Source: Martelella sp. NC20
Lineage (GTDB): Bacteria > Pseudomonadota > Alphaproteobacteria > Rhizobiales > Rhizobiaceae
Reading direction: 5' to 3'
Assembly: GCF_013459645.1 (NCBI RefSeq)
Contig: NZ_CP054861.1
Coordinates: forward strand, 2,592,001 to 2,656,000
Length of the DNA stretch: 64,000 nt
The translations under genes and the position numbers were made by a program. The notes beneath the pieces were generated by a model. It was not told the origin of the DNA. It did no database searches and saw only the letters and a program-made list of their open reading frames with translations. Shown here one piece after another: positions 25,790 through 35,182 of the stretch; within the stretch, counting starts at the first letter, position 1, and every line of letters begins with the position of its first letter.

Positions 25790-25987
25790 TGCCCTCACAA
25801 AGCGGGACTTCAGATCAAAGCGGTTCCTCTTCGGCCCCCTGCATTCCGGTAGATGTTTCCGGCGCAGGGCGAAAGAGAGAAAATCGTAATTCTTCAAGTG
25901 TTTACCCGGCGCGAATCGCCAGAAAACACGCTTGTTGCTGAAGGCCACGCGGGTGCGCATCCAGCCATTGTGACAGGGGAGACTTAT

Positions 25988-26290
25988 ATGCATTTCACGC
26001 CTCGAGAGATCGACAAGCTGATGATCTACACGCTCGCGCAGGTCGCGCAGCAGCGCAAGGATCAGGGTCTGAAGCTCAACCACCCCGAAACCGTCTCGCT
26101 CATTTCCGTGGCCGCGCTGAACGGCGCCCGCGCGGGCAAGACCGTCGAGGAGGTCATGGAAATCGCGCGCAAGGAAATCACGCGCGACGATGTGATGGAA
26201 GGGGTCGTCGACATGATCCCCTACGTGCAGGTGGAGGCCGTCTTCACCGATGGCAGCCGTCTCGTCACCATCCATGATCCCATTCAGTGA
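25988..26290 (+). CDS. ureA: Urease gamma subunit
   Basis: 100-residue small structural subunit of nickel urease, which hydrolyses urea to ammonia and carbon dioxide. Start [11 protein letters not shown] with ribosome site GGGGAGA is the family N-terminus; the open frame runs further upstream without support. Motifs [12 protein letters not shown] and [16 protein letters not shown] are characteristic. First gene of ureABCEFGD-ureT. A ureB start lies 10 bp after its stop. Confidence 0.97.
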   Translation: MHFTPREIDKLMIYTLAQVAQQRKDQGLKLNHPETVSLISVAALNGARAGKTVEEVMEIARKEITRDDVMEGVVDMIPYVQVEAVFTDGSRLVTIHDPIQ

Positions 26291-26300
26291 GGGCTTCGAC

Positions 26301-26708
26301 ATGACGAATGACAAGAAAACGCCGGTCGGTGGGCTGGTTCTCGGCAAGGGCGATATCGAGATCAACGCCGGCTATCCGACGACCACGCTCAAGGTGCGCA
26401 ATACCGGCGACAGGCCGATCCAGGTCGGTTCGCACTTTCATTTCTTCGAGGTCAATGCCGCGCTGGAATTCGACCGCGAGCAGGCCTTCGGCAAGCGCCT
26501 GAACATTCCTGCAACGACCGCCCTGCGCTTCGAGCCGGGCGATGAGAAAGAGGTCACCCTTGTTCCCTACCAGGGCAAGCAGCGGGTGCTTGGCTTCAAC
26601 GGTCTGGTGAACGGCTGGGTTGGCGACGAGAGCTACAATGATTCCCGTCCTCGGCTGGCCGATGCGATGGAGCGCGTTGAAAAATACGGCTTCAAGTCCG
26701 CCAAGTAA
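26301..26708 (+). CDS. ureB: Urease beta subunit
   Basis: 135 residues with the standard beta-subunit core: [30 protein letters not shown] and [18 protein letters not shown]. The start at MTNDKK is preferred over an earlier ATG overlapping ureA because the family core begins about ten residues later. Forms the (UreABC)3 heterotrimer with the gamma and alpha subunits. Confidence 0.97.
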   Translation: MTNDKKTPVGGLVLGKGDIEINAGYPTTTLKVRNTGDRPIQVGSHFHFFEVNAALEFDREQAFGKRLNIPATTALRFEPGDEKEVTLVPYQGKQRVLGFNGLVNGWVGDESYNDSRPRLADAMERVEKYGFKSAK

Positions 26709-26744
26709 CCGCCCGGTACAACCTCATTCGACAGGATTTTTGAA

Positions 26745-28463
26745 ATGGCCAAGATTTCAAGACAGCAGTATTCCGACCTCTACGGCCCGACGACGGGCGA
26801 CAAGATCCGTCTCGGCGACACCGACCTCTACATCGAGATCGAGAAGGACCTCCGTGTCTATGGCGAGGAAGCCGTCTATGGCGGCGGCAAGACGCTGCGC
26901 GACGGCATGGGCTACGACAACGAGCTCACCAGTGCCGCGGGCGCCCCCGATCTCGTCATCACCAACGTCACCATCCTCGACCCCGTGCAGGGCGTCATCA
27001 AGGCCGATGTCGGCGTCAAGAACGGCAATATCTGCGCGATCGGCAAGGCCGGAAACCCGTCCACCATGTCGGGCGTCACGCCGGGCCTGGCGCTCGGGCC
27101 GGGCACGGACGCGATCTCCGGCGAGCACCTGATCCTGACGGCCGGCGGCATCGACGCCCACGTCCACTTCATCTCGCCCCAGCAGGCGGAAGCGGCGCTT
27201 TCCAACGGCGTCACCACGCTGTTCGGCGGCGGCATCGGCCCGACCGACGGCACCAACGGCACCACCATCACCCCCGGCACCTGGAATGTCGAGATGATGC
27301 TGCGGTCCTTCGACGGCTGGCCGGTCAATGCCGGCGTTCTCGGCAAGGGCAACTGCTCGGCGCGCCTGCCGATGGAAGAGCAGCTTCGCGCCGGTGTCAT
27401 GGGGCTCAAGATCCACGAGGACTGGGGCAGCACGCCGGAGGCGATCCGCACGGCGCTTCGGACCGCCGATGACTTCGACGTCCAGGTCTGCATCCACACC
27501 GACACGCTGAACGAGGCCGGCTTCGTCGAAAACACGATCGCCGCCTTCGAAGGCCGGACGATCCACACCTACCACACGGAAGGCGCCGGCGGCGGTCATG
27601 CTCCGGACATCATCCGCGTCGCCGGCCAGTCCAACGTCATTCCGAGCTCGACCAACCCGACGCTGCCCTATGGCATCAATTCGCAGGCCGAATTGTTCGA
27701 CATGACGATGATCTGCCACAATCTCAGCCCGAAGATCCCGACCGACGTCGCCTTCGCCGAAAGCCGCGTCCGCCCGGAAACCATCGCGGCGGAAAACGTG
27801 CTGCATGATCTCGGCGCGATCTCGATCCTGTCCAGCGACAGCCAGGCCATGGGCCGCGTCGGCGAGAACTGGGCGCGCACCATCCAGACCGCGCATCTGA
27901 TGAAGGACCGGATGGGCGCCTATGACGGTGACAGCTCCGGCAATGACAACGAGCGCGTCCTGCGCTTCGTTGCCAAGGTCACGATCAACCCGGCAATCGC
28001 GCAGGGCGTCAGCCATGTGATCGGCTCGGTCGAAGTCGGCAAGATGGCCGACCTCGTGCTCTGGGAGCCGGCCTTCTTCGGCGCAAAGCCGAAAATGGTG
28101 ATCAAGGGCGGCCTGATCTCCTGGGCGCTGATGGGCGATCCGAACGCCTCGCTGCCGACGCCGCAGCCGGTTCTCTACCGTCCGATGTTTGGCGCATATG
28201 GCTCGGCGCTGCCGAAGACCCGCGTCACGTTCACATCGCTGGCGGGCTATGAGGACGGTATCGTTGACCGCTACCAGCTCCGGTCGCAGGTCGTCCCGGT
28301 TTATGGCACCCGCACGATCAGCAAGAGCTCGATGGTGCGCAACAGCGCCCTGCCGGAGATCGAGGTCAATCCGGAAACCTTCGCGGTCACCGTGGACGGC
28401 AAGCACGCGACCGTCGAGCCGGCGACGACCATTCCGTTGAACCAGCTCCACTTCTTCAGCTAG
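26745..28463 (+). CDS. ureC: Urease alpha (catalytic) subunit
   Basis: 572-residue nickel metalloenzyme subunit. The HxH ligands are in [11 protein letters not shown], the carbamylated bridging lysine is K222 in GLKIHEDWG, further His ligands sit in CIHTDTLNE and GAGGGHAPD, the mobile-flap Cys-His pair is CHN (Cys and catalytic His kept, next residue Asn) and the Asp ligand is in SSDSQAMGR. All catalytic residues are therefore present and the enzyme should be active once nickel is loaded by UreEFGD. Length is normal. Confidence 0.98.
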   Translation: MAKISRQQYSDLYGPTTGDKIRLGDTDLYIEIEKDLRVYGEEAVYGGGKTLRDGMGYDNELTSAAGAPDLVITNVTILDPVQGVIKADVGVKNGNICAIGKAGNPSTMSGVTPGLALGPGTDAISGEHLILTAGGIDAHVHFISPQQAEAALSNGVTTLFGGGIGPTDGTNGTTITPGTWNVEMMLRSFDGWPVNAGVLGKGNCSARLPMEEQLRAGVMGLKIHEDWGSTPEAIRTALRTADDFDVQVCIHTDTLNEAGFVENTIAAFEGRTIHTYHTEGAGGGHAPDIIRVAGQSNVIPSSTNPTLPYGINSQAELFDMTMICHNLSPKIPTDVAFAESRVRPETIAAENVLHDLGAISILSSDSQAMGRVGENWARTIQTAHLMKDRMGAYDGDSSGNDNERVLRFVAKVTINPAIAQGVSHVIGSVEVGKMADLVLWEPAFFGAKPKMVIKGGLISWALMGDPNASLPTPQPVLYRPMFGAYGSALPKTRVTFTSLAGYEDGIVDRYQLRSQVVPVYGTRTISKSSMVRNSALPEIEVNPETFAVTVDGKHATVEPATTIPLNQLHFFS

Positions 28464-28574
28464 TTTCGATGGCCGGGCGGAGCATGTCTTCGCCCGGTAC
28501 GTCCACCAACAACGACGCCGGAAAGTTCAGCCGGAAGGCTGTCCTTTCCAGGCGCAGAGAATGCGGCGAACACC

Positions 28575-29150
28575 ATGATCCTTGTCGAAAAAATCCTTGG
28601 CAACCTGAAGGATGCCGACTGGCACAAGCGCTCCCACGAGGCGACGGTCGACTACCTCGCGCTCGAACAGTGGGAAGCGCCCAAGAACCGCCTGCGCAAG
28701 GCGAGCGAGGGCGGAACCGAGCTGGCGATCTCGCTGCCGCGCTCGGAGCATCTCCACAATGGCGACGTCCTTTATTACGACGAGGCCAGCAACACCATCA
28801 TCGCCGCGCAGATCGCGCTGAAAGAGGTCATGGTGATCGAGCTCGAAGGGCTCGAAACGCTCGCGCCGCAGGAAATCCTGCGGGTGTGCTTCGAACTGGG
28901 CCACGGGCTCGGCAACCAGCATTGGCCGGCGGTGATCAAGGGCAGCACGGTCTATGTGCCGCTCTCGGTCGATCAGAAGGTCATGGCCTCGGTGATGAAG
29001 ACCCATGCCTTCGAAGGCGTGACGAGCCGCTTCGCGCCGGGCGAGGAGATCGCCGCCAAGCTCGACGCGCGCGAGGTGCGAATGCTGTTTGCCGGCGCCG
29101 ATGCGACGCCGCACCATCATCATCACGAGCACGGCGATCACCATCACTGA
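28575..29150 (+). CDS. ureE: Urease nickel metallochaperone
   Basis: 191-residue protein delivering nickel to UreG and the apo-urease complex. Two-domain layout, with the metal-binding His in LGHGLGNQHWPA and a His-rich tail (HHHHHEHGDHHH) at the C-terminus, which increases nickel capacity. About 110 bp separates it from ureC. The tail is longer than in many alphaproteobacterial UreE proteins and may buffer nickel. Confidence 0.95.
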   Translation: MILVEKILGNLKDADWHKRSHEATVDYLALEQWEAPKNRLRKASEGGTELAISLPRSEHLHNGDVLYYDEASNTIIAAQIALKEVMVIELEGLETLAPQEILRVCFELGHGLGNQHWPAVIKGSTVYVPLSVDQKVMASVMKTHAFEGVTSRFAPGEEIAAKLDAREVRMLFAGADATPHHHHHEHGDHHH

Positions 29151-29171
29151 GCGCAAGGCACGGGGCAGGGA

Positions 29172-29894
29172 ATGTCAGACAAGAATAACGGCCGGGCCCA
29201 CTGCGAACACGAGATGATCCTGCTTGCGCGTCTTCTGCAGTTTTCCGATTCGACGCTTCCCGTGGGAGCGTTCGCGTTTTCCAACGGACTGGAATCCGCG
29301 ATCCAGACCGGCGTCGTCAGCGATGCGAAAAGCCTTGAGCGGTTCGTCGAAACGGTCGTCCGTCAGGCCTCGAACATGGATGGCATCGCCTTCCTGCATG
29401 CCCATCGGTCAGCCATGAGCGGCGTTTATGACGCGGTGCTTGAGGCCGACCGGGAATTGTGGAACCGCCGCGTTGGCGAGGAACAGCAGATGATGCTGGC
29501 GCGCATGGGGCGCAAATTCGCCGAGCTTTCACTCAAGATCAGCAGTTTTCCTGATCTTGAGCGCTGGCTGGCCGACATCAAGGCGGGCAATACGCCCGGC
29601 TGTTTTCCCATCGGCCAGGCCATGGCGCTTGCCCATATGGGCGCGGATGAGAAACAGGCCTTCGTGGTCCATCAATATGGCGTTTCGGCCATGATCATGA
29701 GTGCTGCGGTGCGGCTGATGCGGATCGATCATCTCGATACCCAGCGCATCCTGTTTTCCGTGCAGGGCCGCGTCGGGGACGATTACGAGCGCGTCAGCGG
29801 TCTGGAACTCGATGAAATGTCCGGCTTCGCGCCGGTCTTCGATGTCCTGGTGGCCCATCACACCAAAACCCATGTCCGGCTGTTCATGAACTGA
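29172..29894 (+). CDS. ureF: Urease accessory protein UreF
   Basis: 240 residues. Typical UreF motifs are LLQFSDSTLPVGAFAFSNGLES near the N-terminus and the C-terminal hydrophobic helices. UreF acts with UreG and UreD to activate urease and guards the GTPase step. Starts 21 bp after ureE. Followed by an unusual triplicated 13-bp sequence before ureG. Confidence 0.93.
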   Translation: MSDKNNGRAHCEHEMILLARLLQFSDSTLPVGAFAFSNGLESAIQTGVVSDAKSLERFVETVVRQASNMDGIAFLHAHRSAMSGVYDAVLEADRELWNRRVGEEQQMMLARMGRKFAELSLKISSFPDLERWLADIKAGNTPGCFPIGQAMALAHMGADEKQAFVVHQYGVSAMIMSAAVRLMRIDHLDTQRILFSVQGRVGDDYERVSGLELDEMSGFAPVFDVLVAHHTKTHVRLFMN

Positions 29895-29932
29895 CCGGCG
29901 AAAAAGGCCGGTGAAAAAGGCCGGCGAAAAGG
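29895..29932 (+). repeat. Three tandem 13-bp units between ureF and ureG
   Basis: CCGGCGAAAAAGG, CCGGTGAAAAAGG and CCGGCGAAAAGG in direct succession; each contains an AAGG Shine-Dalgarno-like core, the last lying 9 bp before the ureG ATG. Likely slippage-derived; copy number could tune ureG translation (inference). Confidence 0.75.
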
Positions 29933-29941
29933 ATTGGCACA

Positions 29942-30586
29942 ATGAAGAAAATCACGCGTATCGGCATTGGCGGCCCGGTCGGATCGGGCAAGACGGCCGT
30001 GATCGAAACCATCACGCCGCGTCTGATCGAGCTTGGCGTCAAGCCGCTGATCATCACCAACGACGTCGTCACCACCGAGGACGCCAAGCAGGTGCGGCGC
30101 ACGCTCAAGGGCGTATTGGTCGAGGAAAAGATCGTCGGCGTTGAAACAGGGGCATGCCCGCACACCGCCGTGCGCGAGGACCCGTCGATGAACATCGCCG
30201 CGGTCGAGGAACTGGAGGAGAAATACCCCGACAGCGACGTCATCCTGATCGAATCGGGCGGCGACAACCTGACGCTGACCTTCAGCCCGGCGCTCGCCGA
30301 TTTCTACATCTACGTCATCGACGTTGCCGCCGGCGACAAGATCCCGCGCAAGAACGGCGCCGGCGTCTGCCAGTCGGATATTCTCGTCATCAACAAGACC
30401 GATCTCGCCCCTTACGTCGGCGCGGACCTCGGCGTCATGGACCGCGATTCCAGGCTGATGCGCGGCAAGAAGCCGTTCGTGTTCACCAATTGCAAGACCG
30501 GCGAGGGCGTCGACGAACTGATGAAGCTGATCATGGACATGGCGCTGTTCGACGTGACGCCCGCAGCCGGCGAAGCCGCAGAGTGA
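29942..30586 (+). CDS. ureG: Urease accessory GTPase
   Basis: 214-residue SIMIBI-class GTPase that drives nickel insertion. P-loop [13 protein letters not shown], the Ni-binding CPH in [16 protein letters not shown] and the base-recognition NKTD are all visible. Length is typical. Four bases separate it from ureD. Partner of UreE, UreF and UreD. Confidence 0.97.
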   Translation: MKKITRIGIGGPVGSGKTAVIETITPRLIELGVKPLIITNDVVTTEDAKQVRRTLKGVLVEEKIVGVETGACPHTAVREDPSMNIAAVEELEEKYPDSDVILIESGGDNLTLTFSPALADFYIYVIDVAAGDKIPRKNGAGVCQSDILVINKTDLAPYVGADLGVMDRDSRLMRGKKPFVFTNCKTGEGVDELMKLIMDMALFDVTPAAGEAAE

Positions 30587-30590
30587 TTTC

Positions 30591-31526
30591 ATGAGCCTCC
30601 ACGAACGCCTGCGCCGGATCGACGAATACCGGGAACTGAGCGGTTACAAGACCGAGCCCGCGCAGATGCGGGCCGCCGGCCCCGGAAAGATCGGGGCGCT
30701 GCGCCTCGGCTTTTCGGTCCGAGGCGGCCGTTCGGTGCTGTCCGATCTCTACCGGATGACGCCGCTTCTGGTGCAGCAGGCGCTCTACTGGGATGAGGCT
30801 ATGCCGGAACTGCCGATCTGCTCGATCATCTCGATCGGCGGCGGCATCCTGCAGGGCGATCGCTACACGATCGACATTTCGGTGGGCGAGGGAGCGTGCG
30901 CCCAGGTGACCTCGCAGGGCGCCAACCGCATTCACCAGATGGACGCCAACTACGCCTCGCAGCACCAGACGGTGACGCTTGAGAAGGACGCCTATCTCGA
31001 ATTCCTGCCGGACTTCACCATTCCCTATCGCGGCTCGCGCTTCATCAACGACACCGATCTCGTGGTCCACGAGGAGGCGACGCTGCTCTATGGCGAGATG
31101 ATGATGACCGGCCGCAAGCACCATCATGAAAGCGAACGTTTCGGCTTCGACCTGCTGTCGATGACCGTCAATGCCCGCCGGCCCGACGGACGCAAGCTGT
31201 TCACCGAAAAGGTGCTGATCGAGAAGGGCAACGAGACCATCGATTTTGCCGCGGTGATGGGCGGTTACGATGCCTTTGCCAACATCCTCTGCATCACGCC
31301 GCCGGCCGTCGCCGAGCGCATCCGCGAGCGGGTCGGCGTCAGTTTCGGCGATGAGCGGCCGCGCGCCGTCTCCGGCGTCTCGACGCTTCCCAACGGCGCC
31401 GGACTGATGCTGCGTGTCGTCGGCATCGAGAGTTACGACGTGCGCGCGGAAGTCAGGAATTTCTGGAAGGTCGTCAGGGAAGAAGCCCGCGGCAGAACGC
31501 TGCCGGAGGAATTTCTCTGGCGTTGA
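30591..31526 (+). CDS. ureD: Urease accessory protein UreD
   Basis: 311-residue scaffold that forms the UreDFG activation complex on apo-urease. Characteristic segments are LYRMTPLLVQQALYWDE, SIGGGILQGDRYTIDI and TSQGANRIHQM. In Brucella urease locus 2 ureD likewise follows ureG and precedes ureT, whereas other rhizobial clusters often begin with ureD. The gene-order match supports vertical or shared acquisition of this cluster type. Confidence 0.93.
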   Translation: MSLHERLRRIDEYRELSGYKTEPAQMRAAGPGKIGALRLGFSVRGGRSVLSDLYRMTPLLVQQALYWDEAMPELPICSIISIGGGILQGDRYTIDISVGEGACAQVTSQGANRIHQMDANYASQHQTVTLEKDAYLEFLPDFTIPYRGSRFINDTDLVVHEEATLLYGEMMMTGRKHHHESERFGFDLLSMTVNARRPDGRKLFTEKVLIEKGNETIDFAAVMGGYDAFANILCITPPAVAERIRERVGVSFGDERPRAVSGVSTLPNGAGLMLRVVGIESYDVRAEVRNFWKVVREEARGRTLPEEFLWR

Positions 31527-31552
31527 TCAACAACCAAGAAGGGGGTGCGGAT

Positions 31553-32539
31553 ATGGCGGAGAAACGGAAAGATTTTGCGACCCAGTGCCTGCGCGGGGCG
31601 GGACAGGTGTTCTTCATGGAGAACGCGCTCACGGGCGCGCTTTTCATCGTCGCGATCGCCTATGCGAGCTATGCCGGGGGCAACTGGGCGACCACGATCG
31701 GCGCCATTGTCGGTCTCGTCGTCGCCACGCTCACCGCGCGGCTTCTGGATTGCGATGGCGATTCGATCACCTCAGGCCTTTTCGGCTTCAACGGCATCCT
31801 CGTCGGCGTCGCGATCCCCACCTTCATCAGCGTTTCGCCGCAGCTCTGGTTCTATGTCGTCATCGGCGCGGCCATGAGCACGGTGGTGACGGCGGCGCTC
31901 GGGGCGATGATCACCAAAAGCTGGGGCATTCCGGGGTCTACCGGCCCGTTCGTGCTGACCGGCTGGCTGCTGGTGGCGGGGGCCTATACCTTCGGCGCGC
32001 TCGATGTCTCCGGCGACCATCCCGAACTGGTGTCGGACTATATCAACGGCGTGACGATGGTCCCGTCCCATATCGAACTCGTCCAGATATTCTTCCGCAA
32101 TATCGGCCAGGTCTATCTTCTCGGCAACGAGATCAGCGGCGCGATCATCCTTGTCGGCATCCTGATCGCCTCGCGGGTGGCCGGTATCGCCGCCATTTGC
32201 GGCTCGTTGATCGCCATGGCGACGGCGATCGCGCTGCGGGCGGAGCCGCATTCGGTGGTCCAGGGGCTCTATGGCTTCAGCGCGGTGCTGACGGCGATGG
32301 CGGTCGGCGTCGTGTTCCTGAAGCCGTCGCCGCGTGTTGTCGTCTATGCGTTGCTCGCCACCATCGTCACGGTTTTCCTGCAGGGCGCCTATGACGCGCT
32401 GACCGAGCCGCTCGGCCTGCCGTCCTTCACCGCGCCCTACGTGCTGACAATGTACCTGTTCATCGCGCCGAAGAAGCTGCTTGCGCCGCATCCGCACAGC
32501 GCGGTCGGAGAGCATCTCGTTTCCGATACCGATACCTGA
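31553..32539 (+). CDS. ureT: Urea channel/transporter (UT family)
   Basis: 328 residues from the ATG at 31553 with ribosome site AAGGGGG; a TTG overlapping the ureD stop is less likely. About ten membrane helices in two homologous halves. Repeated motifs include DGDSITSGLFGFNGILVGVAIP and the second-half counterpart VVQGLYGFSAVLTAMAVG, split from a longer match. This family forms urea-selective pores. It allows urea entry to feed the cytoplasmic urease at low external concentration. Confidence 0.92.
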   Translation: MAEKRKDFATQCLRGAGQVFFMENALTGALFIVAIAYASYAGGNWATTIGAIVGLVVATLTARLLDCDGDSITSGLFGFNGILVGVAIPTFISVSPQLWFYVVIGAAMSTVVTAALGAMITKSWGIPGSTGPFVLTGWLLVAGAYTFGALDVSGDHPELVSDYINGVTMVPSHIELVQIFFRNIGQVYLLGNEISGAIILVGILIASRVAGIAAICGSLIAMATAIALRAEPHSVVQGLYGFSAVLTAMAVGVVFLKPSPRVVVYALLATIVTVFLQGAYDALTEPLGLPSFTAPYVLTMYLFIAPKKLLAPHPHSAVGEHLVSDTDT

Positions 32540-32601
32540 AACACGGCGCGACCGGGGCGGTCGCGTCAATTCCAAAACACGCGCTTTCAAAGGAGAAAGC
32601 T

Positions 32602-33843
32602 ATGCACGCGATCAATGCGGGGGATACCGCGTTTGTTTTGATCTGCACGGCGCTGGTCTGCATGATGACACCGGCACTGGCATTGTTCTACGGCGGTCTG
32701 GTGAAGCAGCGCGATGTGCTGTCGATCATGATCCAGAACTTCGTCTGCATCGGGATCGTCAGCATCATCTGGGTGTTCGGCGGTTTCAGCCTGGCCTTCG
32801 GTCCGTCGATCGGCGGCATTATCGGCGATATCCGCCCCTATTTCGGCATGTATCATGTCGGCATCTCGCCGAATGACGCCTATGCGCCGAATGTGCCGTT
32901 CATCATGGTGTTCGCCTATCAGATGATGTTCGCCATCATCACGCCGGCGCTGATGACCGGGGCGTTCGTCGGCCGCTTCAAGTTCGGCGCCTATCTGATC
33001 TTCGTGGCGGCCTGGACGATCCTGATCTACCTGCCGGCGGCGCACTGGATCTGGGGCGGCGGTTTCCTGGCCAAGATGGGCGTCGTCGATTTCGCCGGCG
33101 GCATCGTGATCCACACCTCCGCCGGTTTCTCGGCGCTCGCCGCCGCCCGCTTCCTCGGCAAGCGCAAGGTCGCCGTCGGCGATCCGGAAAGCCAGCCGGC
33201 GAGCCTGCCGCTGGTGGCGCTCGGCGCGGGTCTGTTGTGGTTCGGCTGGTTCGGCTTCAATGCCGGCGGCGCCTATGCGGCGGATGCGCTCGCGGCCTAC
33301 GCCTTCACCAACACCATGCTCGCCGGGGCAATTGCCATGCTGGTCTGGATGTTCTGGGAATGGCGTGAGAGCAAGCGGGTTTCCTTCTCCGGCGTTCTCG
33401 TCGGCGCGGTCACCGGTCTTGCCACGATCACGCCCGCCGCCGGCTATGTCGAACCGATGGCGGCGCTGCTGATCGGGGCGATCGGCGCAACCGTCTGCTA
33501 CAATGCCAAATACGTCCAGGAATGGCTTAAGATCGACGATACGCTGGAAGTCTGGCGCGCCCATGGCGTCGGCGGCCTCACCGGCGCGGTCCTGATCGGG
33601 TTCATGGCCAGCTCGCATATCAATGCGGTTTCGGCGAGCGCCCATCAGCTCTTCGTGCAGGTTCTCGCCGTCGTTATCGTCGCTGCCTATTCGTGGGTCA
33701 TCACGACGATCCTTCTGAAGATCCTCGCAGGCTTCGGCCATTTGCGGGTGGCTGACGATATTCAGGAGGAAGGTGTCGATGAAGACATGGTTGGCGAACG
33801 CGCCTTCAATCTCTGGAACATGAAGAACGACATCAACAAGTAG
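32602..33843 (+). CDS. amt: Ammonium transporter (Amt family)
   Basis: 413 residues, eleven membrane helices, no cleavable signal. The twin histidines of the pore are in GIVIHTSAGFSAL and WRAHGVGG, and the Phe/Trp-lined vestibule elements are visible (AWTILIYLPAAHWIWGGG). The usual glnK partner is missing, so this copy is probably not simply the nitrogen-starvation transporter; following ureT it may handle the ammonia released by urease. Ribosome site AAAGGAGAAAG. 62 bp after ureT. Confidence 0.92.
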   Translation: MHAINAGDTAFVLICTALVCMMTPALALFYGGLVKQRDVLSIMIQNFVCIGIVSIIWVFGGFSLAFGPSIGGIIGDIRPYFGMYHVGISPNDAYAPNVPFIMVFAYQMMFAIITPALMTGAFVGRFKFGAYLIFVAAWTILIYLPAAHWIWGGGFLAKMGVVDFAGGIVIHTSAGFSALAAARFLGKRKVAVGDPESQPASLPLVALGAGLLWFGWFGFNAGGAYAADALAAYAFTNTMLAGAIAMLVWMFWEWRESKRVSFSGVLVGAVTGLATITPAAGYVEPMAALLIGAIGATVCYNAKYVQEWLKIDDTLEVWRAHGVGGLTGAVLIGFMASSHINAVSASAHQLFVQVLAVVIVAAYSWVITTILLKILAGFGHLRVADDIQEEGVDEDMVGERAFNLWNMKNDINK

Positions 33844-33921
33844 GCTATCATCGCGGCAGCCGGGTGGCTTCATGGCCATCCGGCTGCCGTTTTGGGTTTC
33901 ATGACAATCGCCGGAGCCGCC

Positions 33922-35163
33922 ATGGATATCGCCGTCATCATCTTTCTCCTGGTCTATCTGGCGCTGGCGCTCGGTTATCTGCCCGGCTTTCGCGTCGATC
34001 GAACGGGAGCGGCGGTGGTCGGCGCGCTGGCGATGATCGGCTTCGGTCGGATCACCGACAAGCAGGCCTGGGACGCGATCGATTACCAGACCGTCGGACT
34101 GCTGTTCGGCTTGATGATCGTTTCCGGAGCCTTCACCGTTTCCGGTTTCTATCAGTGGCTGGCGGGGCGGGTGGCTTCGCTCAAGGTCTCGCCGCCGGCG
34201 CTGCTTGCGTTTCTGGTGGTCACCGGCGGTGGGCTTTCCGCCGTGCTGACCAATGACGTCGTGGTGGTCGCCATGACGCCGCTTCTGGTCTCGATCACCA
34301 TGTCGCGCGGCCTCAACCCCATCCCCTTCCTGCTTGGCTTCTGCTTCGCCACCAACACGGGCTCGGTGGCGACGATCATCGGCAGCCCGCAGAACATGAT
34401 CGCCGCACAGACGCTCGGCCTTTCATTCACCGGTTTCATGAAGGTGGCGCTGGTGCCGGCGCTGGTCTCGCTGCCGATCGTCTGGGGCGCGGTATGCCTG
34501 ATCTATCGCGGGCGCTGGAGCCTTGGCGCGGTGGAAGATCAGACCCCGTCCGCCGCGATCGCCGCGTCCGCTCAGGCCCTGGATATCGGCGAGACCATCA
34601 AGGCCGCGATCGTCACTGCCGCCGTCGTTGCCGCCTTCGTTCTTACAGACTGGCCGCGCGAAATGGTCGCCCTTTCGGCCGCCGCCGTCATGCTGGTCAA
34701 CCGGCAGGTGTCCTCGAAAGAGGTCATCGGAACGGTCGATGGCAATCTCCTTCTGCTGCTGGCCGGCCTGTTTGTCGTAAACGCGGCGTTGGCCCAGACC
34801 GGCATGCCGCAAAAGGTGGTTCATGATCTCCAGTCGGCCGGCGTCGACTTCGCCAATCCCTCGACCCTGTTCCTCGTTGCCTCCGCGCTCAGCAATATCG
34901 TCGGCAACAATCCTGCGGTCATGCTGCTCGCGCCTTTCCTGCCGCATGCGGCGGACAACGATGCGCTGGGGGCGGCCCTTGCGCTCGGCACGGGCTTTTC
35001 CAGCAACCTGATCATCTTTGGAAGCCTCGCCGGCATCATCGTGGTCGAGCAGGCGAAGGACCGGGGCGTGAAGATCGGCATGGGCGAATTCTGCCGCGCC
35101 GGCGTTCCCGTCACGCTCTTGTGCATGGTTCTCGCGCTTGCATGGATCGCGCTGCTCGCCTGA
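33922..35163 (+). CDS. SLC13/ArsB-like anion permease
   Basis: 413-residue membrane protein of the ion-transporter superfamily. Two signature regions, TNDVVVVAMTPLLVSI and NTGSVATIIGSPQNMIAA in the first half and LSNIVGNNPAVMLLAPFL in the second, resemble the SLC13/NhaD/ArsB pore hairpins. Start taken at MDIAVIIFLL (GGAG site 7 bp upstream); an ATG at 33901 is possible. Substrate may be dicarboxylate, arsenite or Na+/H+. Last gene of the presumed ure-amt unit. Confidence 0.82.
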   Translation: MDIAVIIFLLVYLALALGYLPGFRVDRTGAAVVGALAMIGFGRITDKQAWDAIDYQTVGLLFGLMIVSGAFTVSGFYQWLAGRVASLKVSPPALLAFLVVTGGGLSAVLTNDVVVVAMTPLLVSITMSRGLNPIPFLLGFCFATNTGSVATIIGSPQNMIAAQTLGLSFTGFMKVALVPALVSLPIVWGAVCLIYRGRWSLGAVEDQTPSAAIAASAQALDIGETIKAAIVTAAVVAAFVLTDWPREMVALSAAAVMLVNRQVSSKEVIGTVDGNLLLLLAGLFVVNAALAQTGMPQKVVHDLQSAGVDFANPSTLFLVASALSNIVGNNPAVMLLAPFLPHAADNDALGAALALGTGFSSNLIIFGSLAGIIVVEQAKDRGVKIGMGEFCRAGVPVTLLCMVLALAWIALLA

Positions 35164-35182
35164 GAAACACGGGACGCGTTTA

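Noticed and set aside
27705..27730. Urease flap reads CHN instead of CHH, possibly a lost active-site His
   Set aside because: The catalytic flap His directly follows the Cys and is retained; only the next, non-catalytic residue differs.
26757..28451. Long minus-strand frame opposite ureC
   Set aside because: Antisense shadow of the urease alpha gene; no ribosome site or family motif.
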